A stretch of DNA of 64,000 nt from a virus, in the IMG/VR virus record IMGVR_UViG_3300044640_001495, positions 62,001 through 126,000 of that record. One strand, written 5' to 3'. Below are positions 31,428 to 39,653 of this stretch, in pieces. A program made the position numbers and the translations under genes. Position 1 is the stretch's first letter. Every line of letters begins with the position of its first letter. Under the pieces are notes generated by a model. That model made no database searches and was not told the origin of the DNA. It saw only the letters and a list, made by a program, of their open reading frames with translations.

Positions 31428-31576
31428 ACCCAAACTATTGTGATTGCGAGAATAAAAAATCGTACTCGCAAGAGTATGATGCTTATTATTGCAGATCTTG
31501 CGATAAATGGTTAGAGGATAAATGTGATGACCCAACGTGTGAATATTGTACCAAACGACCGCCAACACCCGTCTAG
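31418..31576 (+). CDS. Small Cys-rich zinc-ribbon-like protein (52 aa)
   Basis: A 52-residue ORF overlaps the upstream gene by ten nucleotides and the downstream one by fifty. It carries paired cysteines: CDC near residue 8, CRSC (25-28) and CDDPTCEYC (36-44). These could form one or two zinc-binding knuckles. Function is unknown. The Cys pattern and packing inside an operon support it, but the double overlap keeps confidence moderate. Confidence 0.5.
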   Translation: MDLNPNYCDCENKKSYSQEYDAYYCRSCDKWLEDKCDDPTCEYCTKRPPTPV

Positions 31577-31727
31577 TGCCTTTAGACACTGGGTCAACGA
31601 ACTCTGGATGGAGAATCGCGAAGAACGGTTGCTCTACGGTGAAGAACCTGCTACAATAAATCAGTATTGGGAACGATACAAATACTGGCTCAAACGAGAA
31701 TACAAACATCAACGAGATAAAACATGA
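31527..31727 (+). CDS. Small conserved phage protein
   Basis: The 66-residue product has the segment HPSSAFRHWVNELWMENREE followed by QYWERYKYWLKREYKHQRDK. It is strongly helical and aromatic/basic. ATG 31527 is preferred over GTG 31524 because agagg lies nine nucleotides upstream. Function is unknown; a small nucleic-acid- or protein-binding factor is possible. It overlaps the next start (ATGA). Confidence 0.65.
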   Translation: MTQRVNIVPNDRQHPSSAFRHWVNELWMENREERLLYGEEPATINQYWERYKYWLKREYKHQRDKT

Positions 31728-32053
31728 AAGCACAAACACCTGCCGAAGGAATTTTAAAAACCAATGACTGGGGAGATAGTCGTGCCTACCATGTGGTCTG
31801 CGAGTGTGGCAGTCCAGACTGTTCACACAATCTATGGATCGAAGCAGACGACTCGGGCGTTGCTGTAATGGTTTATACCACTGTTAGAACCAACTTTTGG
31901 TCTAAGAGTCGTTGGACACACATTTGGACTCTGTTGACTAAAGGCTATGTAGACTTCGAAGGCAGTATTCATCTAAAAGAACAGACAGCATTAAACTACG
32001 CAGAAACTCTCAAATTGGCAATCGAAGATGTTAAAGATTTCAAAAAGCCCTAA
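31724..32053 (+). CDS. Conserved phage protein with Cys cluster
   Basis: The 109-residue protein has YHVVCECGSPDCSHNLWIEA near residues 22-41, a CxCxxxxC-plus-His cluster likely to bind zinc, then an aromatic beta-rich half. Similar short proteins occur in large T4-like phages without assigned function. It is translationally coupled to the preceding gene. Confidence 0.68.
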   Translation: MKAQTPAEGILKTNDWGDSRAYHVVCECGSPDCSHNLWIEADDSGVAVMVYTTVRTNFWSKSRWTHIWTLLTKGYVDFEGSIHLKEQTALNYAETLKLAIEDVKDFKKP

Positions 32054-32057
32054 TCGA

Positions 32058-32576
32058 ATGACCTTCCAACAGGAACGTTCTGAAAAGCAATTGGAAGATC
32101 CCGCTATCACTGAAGAACAACGAGTCAACGCACAGGCCTATGTTGACATGTGGGCCAAGTGGCGAGCTGAAGCAGACTCACGAGAACTTACTCTCGAGTG
32201 GCAGGAAAACAACATGGAGTACGATCTTCGCACCTGCGAACTGATGTTAAATAAAGTTCGAAACAGTGACTCCTATGCTCAAAACTTATATGCCGCTATA
32301 TGCAATAGACAATTCCAAAAATTGGATGTCATGCCCGTTCTCAAAGACGAACGGTGGTCAGCTAGTTGGCGCAGTGCCGGTGGGATAATTGCCAATATGC
32401 GTGAACAAGGCGATTACATTGATTGGTACTGCTCTGGTATTGGAGAAGGCCTGGGCAATGGTGATCTAGATGGCACTAAGGGATATGTTCCGGAGAGTGT
32501 AGTCACTGATGAAATTCGCGAGGATCTAAAACAATTGGGTTGGATTGTTTTAGACGTTGAAGATGATAACCGTTAA
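32058..32576 (+). CDS. Conserved hypothetical phage protein
   Basis: The product starts MTFQQERSEKQLEDPAITEE if ATG 32058 is used (172 residues). An in-frame ATG at 32028 would overlap the previous gene. It is helical at the N-terminus, followed by a compact mixed region (RWSASWRSAGGIIANMREQG, then WYCSGIGEGLGNG). Function is unrecognised. It is part of the same operon as the Trp-rich protein. Confidence 0.62.
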   Translation: MTFQQERSEKQLEDPAITEEQRVNAQAYVDMWAKWRAEADSRELTLEWQENNMEYDLRTCELMLNKVRNSDSYAQNLYAAICNRQFQKLDVMPVLKDERWSASWRSAGGIIANMREQGDYIDWYCSGIGEGLGNGDLDGTKGYVPESVVTDEIREDLKQLGWIVLDVEDDNR

Positions 32577-32597
32577 GGAGGTTAGAAAGCAACCAAA

Positions 32598-32804
32598 ATG
32601 ACATATATGCTATACGAAGTTTGGGCCGAAGATGAAGCCGGTCACAATGAATTATTAGAAACCACTGCAAGCCAAAAGGAAGCATTTGGAATAGCCCAAT
32701 CTAGTCTCAGTGACGGCTACATATTATCCACAGTCTATCAAGAAACAGACGATGGTGATCCAATCCTTATCAAAACTTTTCAAAATGACCCACTTGACAA
32801 ATAG
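32598..32804 (+). CDS. Small hypothetical protein
   Basis: The 68-residue protein (MTYMLYEVWAEDEAGHNELL...) looks like a small acidic alpha/beta protein. An aaggaggtt sequence stands 16 nt upstream of the ATG. Its 3' end contains the -35 box of the next promoter. Function is unknown. Confidence 0.62.
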   Translation: MTYMLYEVWAEDEAGHNELLETTASQKEAFGIAQSSLSDGYILSTVYQETDDGDPILIKTFQNDPLDK

Positions 32805-32822
32805 ATCAAACGATGCTATAAT
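32794..32822 (+). promoter_or_regulatory. Consensus sigma70-type promoter
   Basis: TTGACA 32794-32799 and TATAAT 32817-32822 are spaced by 17 nt. An aggag ribosome site follows before ATG 32854. Confidence 0.85.
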
Positions 32823-32853
32823 ATTAGTATTGTTTAATTAATAGGAGTGCGGA

Positions 32854-34020
32854 ATGGCCACAAAAGCAAAACATCTAGCAGAAGCTCGTGCATCTAAAGG
32901 CAAAGACTTTAGTCCAAAGTGGGACGGCCACGAAGCTTGGGATACCAATCAGTTCCTGCGTCATTTTCATGTTGCCATGAGCTGGTATCGGTTAGAGTCC
33001 AGTGGTAAAGAACTCAAACCCAAAGTGATCAATTGGATGAGTGCTAACGGCTACACCAAAGAGCAAATTGCTGAATTTAAAAAGACCAAAGACAATCGCT
33101 GTGGTACAACTGTAGGTGCCATTGCTGCCTGTTTGTTGAAAGGCATGCCTCCTGTTCGTGTAGACTTCAATGAGGGTCGTAGTTCGGCAGTTTGGTTAGG
33201 CCAAGCCATTGCCAAGATTGTTAGCGAAGGCAAAGATGACACAGACGACAGCGAGGAAGTTGAGATTAAACCTACAGGCCCTGTTGTCAGTATTCAAGAT
33301 CGTGTGCGTGAATCATCGTACAAAATGACTGAAGAAATTGAAACAGCCATCGAAGCGTTTCAAACAGATCCAGAAACATTTGACCCCAAGGCATTCAAAG
33401 TTCTTAACCTGTTAAAGGCACATCAGGCCAAAGCGGCTCATGCTCGTGTTATTCGAGATTTTTATGTTAAAGATCTAGATGAACTCGTAGAGGTTGCAAC
33501 AACCAAAGACGAGCAACTCAAAGAAGCCTACAGCCATTTAAGCAAGGTGCAACTGCGTAAGATTACAGCATTCTATCAGGAAATTGTCAGTGCCTGCGAG
33601 ATGTTGGCGCAAGAAGCCAAGGTTAATCGCAAGCCCAAGGCCAAAAAGGCTGTGCCTGCAGAGAAGATTATTGCCAAACTCAAGTACAAGAAGGCAGATG
33701 AGCCGCTTAAATTGGTATCTATCAATCCTGCTGATATTCTGGGTGCTAAAGAATTGTGGACCTACAATACCAAGAGCCGCAAGTTGGGCAAGTACTTGGC
33801 TGCTGAGTTCCAAGAACTTGGCGTCAAAGGCACCACAATTACAGGCTTCAACGAAGCAACATCTGTACAAAAGACACTGCGTAAGCCAGCTGATCAACTT
33901 AAAGAATTTAAGGCAGCAGGCAAAGTGGTGTTACGCAAGTTCCTCGAAGATATCAATGCAGTTGATACACGCATGAACGGGCGTATCAACGAAGACATAA
34001 TTCTGCTAAAAATTGTCTAA
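32854..34020 (+). CDS. Large conserved hypothetical phage protein
   Basis: The 388-residue product is unrecognised. The N-terminal 110 residues (HEAWDTNQFLRHFHVAMSWY, then CGTTVGAIAACLLKGMPPVR) form one compact unit. The centre is helical and charged, with a Lys-rich KVNRKPKAKKAVPAEKI linker near residues 255-271. A C-terminal part of about 115 residues is alpha/beta. It has its own perfect promoter and ribosome site, which suggests strong early expression. A DNA-associated role is only suggested by the basic linker. Confidence 0.7.
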   Translation: MATKAKHLAEARASKGKDFSPKWDGHEAWDTNQFLRHFHVAMSWYRLESSGKELKPKVINWMSANGYTKEQIAEFKKTKDNRCGTTVGAIAACLLKGMPPVRVDFNEGRSSAVWLGQAIAKIVSEGKDDTDDSEEVEIKPTGPVVSIQDRVRESSYKMTEEIETAIEAFQTDPETFDPKAFKVLNLLKAHQAKAAHARVIRDFYVKDLDELVEVATTKDEQLKEAYSHLSKVQLRKITAFYQEIVSACEMLAQEAKVNRKPKAKKAVPAEKIIAKLKYKKADEPLKLVSINPADILGAKELWTYNTKSRKLGKYLAAEFQELGVKGTTITGFNEATSVQKTLRKPADQLKEFKAAGKVVLRKFLEDINAVDTRMNGRINEDIILLKIV

Positions 34021-34038
34021 TGTTTAGATCGGAGTTTG

Positions 34039-34045
34039 ATAAATA
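34039..34045 (+). promoter_or_regulatory. Late-type promoter, leaderless mRNA predicted
   Basis: ATAAATA is followed by 5 nt and ATG 34051, the T4-late spacing for a start at the A of the ATG. Confidence 0.58.
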
Positions 34046-34050
34046 CTGGT

Positions 34051-34926
34051 ATGAACAATACCAATATCGATCAAACTCTCACTGATTTAAGCAGAGTTCT
34101 TAAAGAACTTGTTGAATCGGCCCATCAACCTGTTGCTCAAGAAATCACGCAGTTCCTAGAATTCCGGGCTCGCAAGGGCGAGGAAAACTTTGGTAAAGGC
34201 ATTATCTGGAGCGGCAAAGGCTACACCAAACAGTTGGTGTACAACGGAAATCCTGATAGATTTTTCTCTTCAGAAAGCATTGATCTAGATAAAGACAAGA
34301 ATTTCTCCATTGGCAACACTGTGGTGCTGTCCACTAAAGAACTAGGGTCTACCGTACTTAAAAGTAACCTACAAACTGTGGGTAGACTTCAAGGGTTGAT
34401 CGTAGATGGATCGGTTAATATCAATCAGTATTTGATCTACAATGGCACTACAGACCGATTAGGTCTAGGCACAGAAGCTCCTAATGCTGCATTCAGCGTG
34501 GCGGAAAATGCCATTGAGGTAATGCTGGGCACCAATGATGACTTTCACGGAATGGTTGGCACTTTTGCCAGCACGGATTTTGACATTGTCACTGACAATA
34601 CTTCTCGTATTTCAGTCAAGGCCAATGGTAATATTGATCTAGGTAATGCCAATAGAAATCCCATACAAGTTAAAGTCAACGGCAAACTAAGTGTGGGCGT
34701 TGAAAATCCAGATCCTGCTGTAGATCTACATGTGGCGGGTGCGGTGAGATTCAGTGGTCACATACAAATGTATGCTAGCAATTCTCCGCAAGAAGGTACT
34801 TATGCCGTAGGCGACATTGTTTGGAATACCGCTGCCAGAGTTGGTACTGGTGTCGGCTGGGTCTGTCTAAGAGCAGGCAGTCCCGGTGCATGGTATCCCT
34901 TTGGCGAGATCAAAGAACGAGGTTAA
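34051..34926 (+). CDS. Virion fibre/tail structural protein
   Basis: The 291-residue protein starts MNNTNIDQTLTDLSRVLKEL. An N-terminal helical region is followed by beta-rich repeats (LIVDGSVNINQYLIYNGTTD, then RISVKANGNIDLGN). The C-terminus GDIVWNTAARVGTGVGWVCL...GAWYPFG is the typical closing module of phage fibres and tailspikes. The start is set by the late-type element five nucleotides upstream; the frame could extend 15 nt further with a TTG. Confidence 0.78.
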   Translation: MNNTNIDQTLTDLSRVLKELVESAHQPVAQEITQFLEFRARKGEENFGKGIIWSGKGYTKQLVYNGNPDRFFSSESIDLDKDKNFSIGNTVVLSTKELGSTVLKSNLQTVGRLQGLIVDGSVNINQYLIYNGTTDRLGLGTEAPNAAFSVAENAIEVMLGTNDDFHGMVGTFASTDFDIVTDNTSRISVKANGNIDLGNANRNPIQVKVNGKLSVGVENPDPAVDLHVAGAVRFSGHIQMYASNSPQEGTYAVGDIVWNTAARVGTGVGWVCLRAGSPGAWYPFGEIKERG

Positions 34927-34929
34927 CAC

Positions 34930-35562
34930 ATGGGCTCACAGGCCCTAGTTATAGGCAACGGCGAAAGTCGTGGTAGAATCAACCTAAACGATTTTAAAGA
35001 CACGCATGTTCTTATAGGCTGCAATGCCATACATAGAGATCTTGTTGTTGATCATTTGATCTGTTGTGATCATAGAATGGTTAGAGAAGCATTAGAAAAT
35101 CCTGCAACTGCTAATACTATGATCCACGTTCGAGACAACTGGCATCACTATTTTAGAAAGATAGAAAAAAACAAAAATATAAAACTGCTGCCAGACTTGC
35201 CCTATCAGGGAGAGCTTCGTCCCGACAATCCTATACATTGGGGATCTGGCCCGTATGCTGTTCTTGTTGCCGCACAATTAAATTTACCTACGGTATCACT
35301 TGTTGGTTTTGATTTATACGGCAGGCAAGAACACGTGAACAATGTTTACAAAGGAACCAATAATTATTCTCATCCAAACTCTAATGCTGTTGATCCCAGC
35401 TATTGGATATACCAAATAGGCAAATTGTTTTCATTGTTTCCCCATATTCAATTTAATATCATCAATACAGAAGGTTGGACGTTGCCTACAGAATGGCAAA
35501 AAAATAATGTTAAAAAAGAATCTATTGGAGTTGCATTACCTATAAATACCTTGTATACTTAA
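34930..35562 (+). CDS. Putative glycan-related Rossmann-fold protein
   Basis: The 210-residue protein starts with ALVIGNGESRGRINLNDFKD (a GNGxSR-like nucleotide-sugar loop). VLIGCNAIHRDLVVDHLICC and WGSGPYAVLVAAQLNLPTVS follow, resembling DUF115/sialyltransferase-like proteins seen in phages. I infer a role in glycan or glycosyl transfer but cannot fix the substrate. It starts three nucleotides after the fibre gene, so the two may be expressed together. Confidence 0.5.
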   Translation: MGSQALVIGNGESRGRINLNDFKDTHVLIGCNAIHRDLVVDHLICCDHRMVREALENPATANTMIHVRDNWHHYFRKIEKNKNIKLLPDLPYQGELRPDNPIHWGSGPYAVLVAAQLNLPTVSLVGFDLYGRQEHVNNVYKGTNNYSHPNSNAVDPSYWIYQIGKLFSLFPHIQFNIINTEGWTLPTEWQKNNVKKESIGVALPINTLYT

Positions 35563-35660
35563 TCTATACACACAGGCACAGCGGACTTTTTACGTCATTC
35601 ATCCCGCTTTATAAACTCTGCATGTCGTCAAACTTGCTACCTTAATAAAGGAGACTAGAG

Positions 35661-36167
35661 ATGGCAAATCTTCAACCCGTACAATATAAGTACACTTCAA
35701 CAAAAGAATATCACGACTCATTCCCATGCGCCTATAGGCAATGGCGAGCTGATAGTCATTGTAATCTAATTCACGGTTATTCATTTAATATGAAATTTTA
35801 CTTTGGCACCAACGACCTTGACGCTCGTAATTGGGCTGCTGACTACGGAGGTCTTAAAGAACTCAAAGGCATCTTAGAAAGTCAATTTGATCATACCCTG
35901 TTAGTAGCAGAAGACGATCCTGAGTTAGACTTTTACAAGGAAATGGAAAAGCGTAAGTTGGCTAAACTTACTATCCTTCCTAAACTAGGTTGCGAAGGCC
36001 TAGCTGATCAACTCTACAAGTATGTTAATGGTGTATACATTCCAGACATGTGGGGTGATGGTGAAAGCAAACGCCTATGGTGCTATCGTGTTGAAGTTCG
36101 CGAAACGCAGAGCAATATGGCGTTCCGTGAAGGTCATAGAGAATGGAATGAGGATTTATTTGCGTGA
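35661..36167 (+). CDS. queD: 6-pyruvoyl-tetrahydropterin synthase / QueD family
   Basis: The 168-residue protein has YHDSFPCAYRQWRADSHCNL near residues 18-37 and IHGYSFNMKF, which supply the zinc-binding His residues. FDHTLLV is near residue 76 and CYRVEVRET near residue 141, with the catalytic Glu. QueD converts dihydroneopterin triphosphate to carboxytetrahydropterin, the first committed step to 7-deazaguanines (queuosine or DNA modification). No other deazaguanine genes are in this window. A strong aaggag ribosome site precedes it. Confidence 0.82.
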   Translation: MANLQPVQYKYTSTKEYHDSFPCAYRQWRADSHCNLIHGYSFNMKFYFGTNDLDARNWAADYGGLKELKGILESQFDHTLLVAEDDPELDFYKEMEKRKLAKLTILPKLGCEGLADQLYKYVNGVYIPDMWGDGESKRLWCYRVEVRETQSNMAFREGHREWNEDLFA

Positions 36168-36355
36168 ACTCGTTTGAACGCATATGGGCTCGAGCAACCG
36201 GGCACCTAATGGGGCAGACAGATGAAGATAGGCCAGATGTGCCTATCCTCTCTCTAAGCGAAGCTCGCATAGTATTATTCTTAAAAACATTTTGGGTTGT
36301 CATTCACGTTATAACCTGTTGCTTTATTATTGCCAACACCATTAGGCATTGGTAA
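36164..36355 (+). CDS. Small membrane protein conserved in T4-like phages
   Basis: The 63-residue protein begins with GTG in a GTGA overlap with queD. The N-terminal half is polar (FERIWARATGHLMGQTDEDR), and residues 36-60 form one transmembrane helix (IVLFLKTFWVVIHVITCCFI). Function is unknown. A late-type element lies at its end, just before kdsA. Confidence 0.65.
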   Translation: MNSFERIWARATGHLMGQTDEDRPDVPILSLSEARIVLFLKTFWVVIHVITCCFIIANTIRHW

Positions 36356-36358
36356 ATA
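36352..36358 (+). promoter_or_regulatory. Late-type promoter, leaderless mRNA predicted
   Basis: GTAAATA is followed by 5 nt and ATG 36364 of kdsA. Confidence 0.5.
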
Positions 36359-36363
36359 ATAAT

Positions 36364-37197
36364 ATGCGCACATTTAATATTAGCTCTTTACCTATTGGCA
36401 ACGATTTGCCGTTTGTTCTTATTGCTGGACCGTGCCAAATAGAAAGTCAGGACCATGCCGAGGCAACCTGTGCTAGACTTATTGCTATCACAGCATTGCT
36501 TGGCATTCCTTTGATATACAAAAGCAGTTTTGACAAAGCTAATCGTTCTAGCATTAGCACCAAACGAGGCGTTGGCATTGACGAAGGTTTGCAAATACTT
36601 AATACTATCAAGCACACTTTCGGAGTGCCTGTTTTAACAGATATTCACGAATCGTGGCAGGCAAAAGAATGTGCAGAGGCAGGCATTGACATACTACAGA
36701 TTCCAGCGTTCCTGTGCAGACAAACTGATCTATTACTAGCCGCAGGCGAAACCGGATGTGCTATCAATGTCAAGAAGGGGCAGTTCCTTGCTCCTCACGA
36801 TATGAAGAACGTTGCGGCAAAGATTGCTTCAACTGGCAATGAACGCATTATGTTATGCGAAAGAGGATACACTCATGGATACAATAATCTTGTGGTCGAC
36901 ATGCGCAGTTTACCTATCATGGCAAGCACTGGCTATCCAGTGGTCTTTGATGCCACACATTCTGTTCAACAGCCTGGGGGAATGGGAGAAAGATCTGGAG
37001 GAGATAGGACCATGGTCCCGTACTTGGCGAGAGCTGCTATAGCCACAGGTTGCGTATCAACTTTGTTTATGGAATGTCACGAAGATCCAGATAACGCACC
37101 CAGCGACGGTCCTAATATGATCAAGTTGGACGACCTCAGCAATATTTTAAAAGACCTAGTAGCCATCGATGAAATTGTCAAGAGAAAATCTCACTAA
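36364..37197 (+). CDS. kdsA: 3-deoxy-8-phosphooctulonate synthase (KDO-8-P synthase)
   Basis: The 277-residue protein shows the KdsA set: LIAGPCQIES, YKSSFDKANRSSISTKRGVG, LTDIHESWQAKECAEAGIDI, LQIPAFLCRQTDLLLAAGET, NVKKGQFLAP and FDATHSVQQPGG. The Cys in AGPCQIES is the metal ligand of the metal-dependent class (as in Aquifex), whereas E. coli has Asn there. KdsA condenses PEP with arabinose-5-phosphate to make KDO-8-P for LPS. It could keep envelope synthesis going or alter LPS. It overlaps the glycosyltransferase-like gene. Confidence 0.95.
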   Translation: MRTFNISSLPIGNDLPFVLIAGPCQIESQDHAEATCARLIAITALLGIPLIYKSSFDKANRSSISTKRGVGIDEGLQILNTIKHTFGVPVLTDIHESWQAKECAEAGIDILQIPAFLCRQTDLLLAAGETGCAINVKKGQFLAPHDMKNVAAKIASTGNERIMLCERGYTHGYNNLVVDMRSLPIMASTGYPVVFDATHSVQQPGGMGERSGGDRTMVPYLARAAIATGCVSTLFMECHEDPDNAPSDGPNMIKLDDLSNILKDLVAIDEIVKRKSH

Positions 37198-37990
37198 AGA
37201 TCAGTGGAGACACTATAAAAAATTTGGTTTCCCTTCTACTGAAATTACTGTAGAAGAACCAATACCAGTACCTACCTCTATACAAACTCAAGTCCAACCA
37301 ATTTCTGTATTGTGTGTTCGATTTGGTACACGCTATGGTAGAGAATATGTTGAGCGTCTGCGTAACATGGTTGCTAGACATCTAACCGTTCCCTATGAGT
37401 TTTTCTGTTTAACTGATGATCAACATCCCATAGACGGTGTTACCAGCATTGTAAGACCACATGCCGGGTATGCAAAAGGGTGGTGGCACAAGGTTCACAT
37501 GTTTGATCCCGGGCTAAATCTGCGAGGCCGAGTTTTATATTTTGATCTAGATATTGTTATACATCAGAATATTGATAAATTAATTTTAGGCTATGACCGA
37601 GAGTTTTTAGGCATTAGAGACTTTAATAGAAAGTTTAATCCCCAGTGGAACATTCTCAACAGTTCTGTCATGAGTTGGCCCGCAGGACTACATCCAGATA
37701 TCTTTACCACCTTCCAAAACAATCCCAAGCAGGCTCAAAAATTGCACGGCGACCAAGATTGGATTTGGCAAGTAGCAAAAAGCCGTATAACCTTTTGGCC
37801 CGAACGATGGATACAGAGTTACAAATGGGAGATCCGTGATCGAAATGAATTGGTGTATCAGGGCGGCAAAAGGTTTTTCAAAGATGTGCGCAGTCCAAAG
37901 ATACATCTAGAGTGCGCTGTCTGTGTGTTTCACGGAGATCCAAAACCCGACGAAGTTATGGATCAGTTTGTAATTGACAACTGGCGGTAA
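37169..37990 (+). CDS. Glycosyltransferase-like protein
   Basis: The 273-residue protein has a central RGRVLYFDLDIVIHQNIDKL near residues 118-137, with DLD as the DxD metal/nucleotide-sugar motif. Flanking ISVLCVRFGTRYGREYV and HGDQDWIWQVAKSRITFWPE segments are as in family-8-type glycosyltransferases. It overlaps kdsA by 29 nt. Together they suggest LPS or surface glycan modification. The start could alternatively lie further in, after the kdsA stop. Confidence 0.7.
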   Translation: MKLSRENLTKDQWRHYKKFGFPSTEITVEEPIPVPTSIQTQVQPISVLCVRFGTRYGREYVERLRNMVARHLTVPYEFFCLTDDQHPIDGVTSIVRPHAGYAKGWWHKVHMFDPGLNLRGRVLYFDLDIVIHQNIDKLILGYDREFLGIRDFNRKFNPQWNILNSSVMSWPAGLHPDIFTTFQNNPKQAQKLHGDQDWIWQVAKSRITFWPERWIQSYKWEIRDRNELVYQGGKRFFKDVRSPKIHLECAVCVFHGDPKPDEVMDQFVIDNWR

Positions 37991-38002
37991 TTGTGTTATA
38001 CT
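37974..38002 (+). promoter_or_regulatory. Sigma70-type promoter, leaderless mRNA predicted
   Basis: TTGACA 37974-37979 and TATACT 37997-38002 are spaced by 17 nt. Six nucleotides (agtagt) separate the -10 box from ATG 38009, the same geometry as the promoter at 4332. Confidence 0.8.
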
Positions 38003-38008
38003 AGTAGT

Positions 38009-38320
38009 ATGACAAATACTATTACAGCCGAAGCATTACGCACTCTGCTTCTTGAAAACGAGTGCATTGTAGAATTTACCAAAGTGAATGGTGAGATTCG
38101 ATCGATGCCTTGTACACTTAAGGCAGAGTTTATTCCTGATCCTATCCCTGCTCCAAATTTTCAACACTTTACTAATACAGATAATCCCATTGACTTTCCT
38201 ATAGTAAAGAAAGAAAAGAAACAAAACCCAGATGTGATGAGCGTTTGGTGCTTGGACAAAAAGGAATGGCGTTCCTTTCGTATCGCCAATGTAATTTCAG
38301 CGAAAGTAAAAAATGACTAA
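38009..38320 (+). CDS. Small SH3-like-fold phage protein (DUF2693/WYL_2-like)
   Basis: The 103-residue protein has LRTLLLENECIVEFTKVNGE and IRSMPCTL, then a flexible middle and PDVMSVWCLDKKEWRSFRIA near the end. This split pattern matches the DUF2693/WYL_2 family of small beta-barrel phage proteins of unknown function. The start is ATG 38009, at the predicted transcription start. It overlaps the UvdE gene by eight nucleotides. Confidence 0.72.
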   Translation: MTNTITAEALRTLLLENECIVEFTKVNGEIRSMPCTLKAEFIPDPIPAPNFQHFTNTDNPIDFPIVKKEKKQNPDVMSVWCLDKKEWRSFRIANVISAKVKND

Positions 38321-39338
38321 ACGTATAGGTTTTGCCTGCAAGTGGATTGATGGCCCCAGTCAGATCGATGGTATCAAACAGGCTGACAATTGCAAACAGT
38401 ATAACACTGGTAGCACTACCGTGGCTTGGTTAAATAGACAAACTAAACAGATTGCAGAACAAAAACTATGGGACCTAATGGTAGGTAACATAGAATCTAC
38501 TCGCAAGCTGGTAGAATTAGTTGGAGAACAACATGAAGATCTTAGAATGGTACGACTCAGTAGCGATATACTACCTGTATATACTCAGCAGGATTGGTGC
38601 GGGTTTTGGCGGCGTGCCGATGTACGAGCCTATTGCGAAAGAGCATTTGGACAAGTGGGAGATTTGGCTCGCAAGAGGCGTGTTCGGTTGTCTATGCATC
38701 CTGGTCAGTTCACTGTGCTTGCATCTATTAACGAAGGTATTGTAGAACGATCGATTGAAGAATTTGAATATCATACCGATATGGCTCGCTGGATGGGCTA
38801 CGGTCGAACATTTCAAGATTTTAAAATTAACGTACACATTTCAGGCAAGCAAGGACCCGAAGGTATTCGCAGAGCGTTGACTAGGCTTTCACCCGAAGCT
38901 CGAAATTGTATTACTATCGAAAACGATGAAATGACTTGGGGCATCGATTCTAGCATCGAACTAGTGAATGATTGTGCCCTAGTACTAGATATTCATCACC
39001 ATTGGATTAACTCAGGAGAATATATTGACCCGAATGATGACCGTGTTAAAAGGATTATTGATAGCTGGCGTGGTGTTAGGCCTGTTATACATTATAGTGT
39101 TTCACGGGAAGACGTTGTTATTGGCCATGCCACAGACACCCTTCCCGCCCTTGATGCGCTAATCGAATCCGGACACAAAAAACAAAAACTCAGAGCACAC
39201 TCAAACTTCTACTGGAATACAGCAGCGAATGAATGGGCACTGAGATTCAGAGACCAATTTGATATCATGTGCGAAAGCAAGGCCAAGAACTTGGCCAGCT
39301 TTGCACTTTATGAACAAGCTAAAAAATTAGGCTTGTGA
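38313..39338 (+). CDS. uvsE: UV damage endonuclease (UvdE/UvsE family)
   Basis: The 341-residue protein has KRIGFACKWIDG at the start, RMVRLSSDILPVYTQQDWCG near residues 77-96, RVRLSMHPGQFTVLASINEG near residues 126-145, ITIENDEMTWGID near residue 207 and VLDIHHHWIN near residue 225. These are the TIM-barrel metal-binding residues of UvdE. The enzyme nicks DNA 5' of UV photoproducts, giving the phage light-damage repair as expected in sunlit water. It is convergent with the next gene (overlap of 12 nt). Confidence 0.9.
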   Translation: MTKRIGFACKWIDGPSQIDGIKQADNCKQYNTGSTTVAWLNRQTKQIAEQKLWDLMVGNIESTRKLVELVGEQHEDLRMVRLSSDILPVYTQQDWCGFWRRADVRAYCERAFGQVGDLARKRRVRLSMHPGQFTVLASINEGIVERSIEEFEYHTDMARWMGYGRTFQDFKINVHISGKQGPEGIRRALTRLSPEARNCITIENDEMTWGIDSSIELVNDCALVLDIHHHWINSGEYIDPNDDRVKRIIDSWRGVRPVIHYSVSREDVVIGHATDTLPALDALIESGHKKQKLRAHSNFYWNTAANEWALRFRDQFDIMCESKAKNLASFALYEQAKKLGL

Positions 39339-39623
39339 TTTTGGTTTTTTAGGAGCAGGTGGCTTTTTAGCTGTTGCAGGCTTTTTAGCGAACTGTTGCT
39401 TCTTTGGGGCTGCTTTCTTTGCAGGAGCAGCCTTTTTCTGTGGCTCTGCCGTTGGTGCTGCAACTACAGCCGCCGGAACAACTGCATCCGGAACCACTAC
39501 CACTGCCTCAACTGCTGGTGCAGGCGCTGCCTCAACCACTGGTTCTGCCTCTACTTTATATGGAACTTCCGCAGTTTGTTCTGCTGGCTTACCACCAAAT
39601 AGTTTCTTTAATAAACCGATCAT
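39327..39623 (-). CDS. Ala/Pro/Lys-rich low-complexity protein
   Basis: The 98-residue protein starts MIGLLKKLFGGKPAEQ, has an Ala/Val/Pro/Glu middle and ends in a basic KKAAPKKQQFAKKPATAKK tail like histone H1/AlgP-type tails. The N-terminus could be a short amphipathic anchor. It may bind DNA or serve as a flexible linker; no family is recognised. A strong aaggag site and a perfect minus-strand TATAAATA element precede it. Confidence 0.65.
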   Translation of the reverse strand: MIGLLKKLFGGKPAEQTAEVPYKVEAEPVVEAAPAPAVEAVVVVPDAVVPAAVVAAPTAEPQKKAAPAKKAAPKKQQFAKKPATAKKPPAPKKPKSQA

Positions 39624-39643
39624 ATTAAAATCTCCTTGTAGGT

Positions 39644-39651
39644 TATTTATA
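39644..39651 (-). promoter_or_regulatory. T4-late promoter (perfect TATAAATA)
   Basis: Minus-strand TATAAATA lies 20 nt before ATG 39623, with an aaggag site between. It is divergent from CTAAATA at 39654-39660, two nucleotides away. Confidence 0.68.
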
Positions 39652-39653
39652 CA

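Noticed and set aside
39396-39628. Plus-strand frames opposite the Ala/Pro/Lys-rich gene
   Set aside because: They give Cys/Leu-rich low-complexity sequence, while the minus strand has a strong ribosome site and late promoter.
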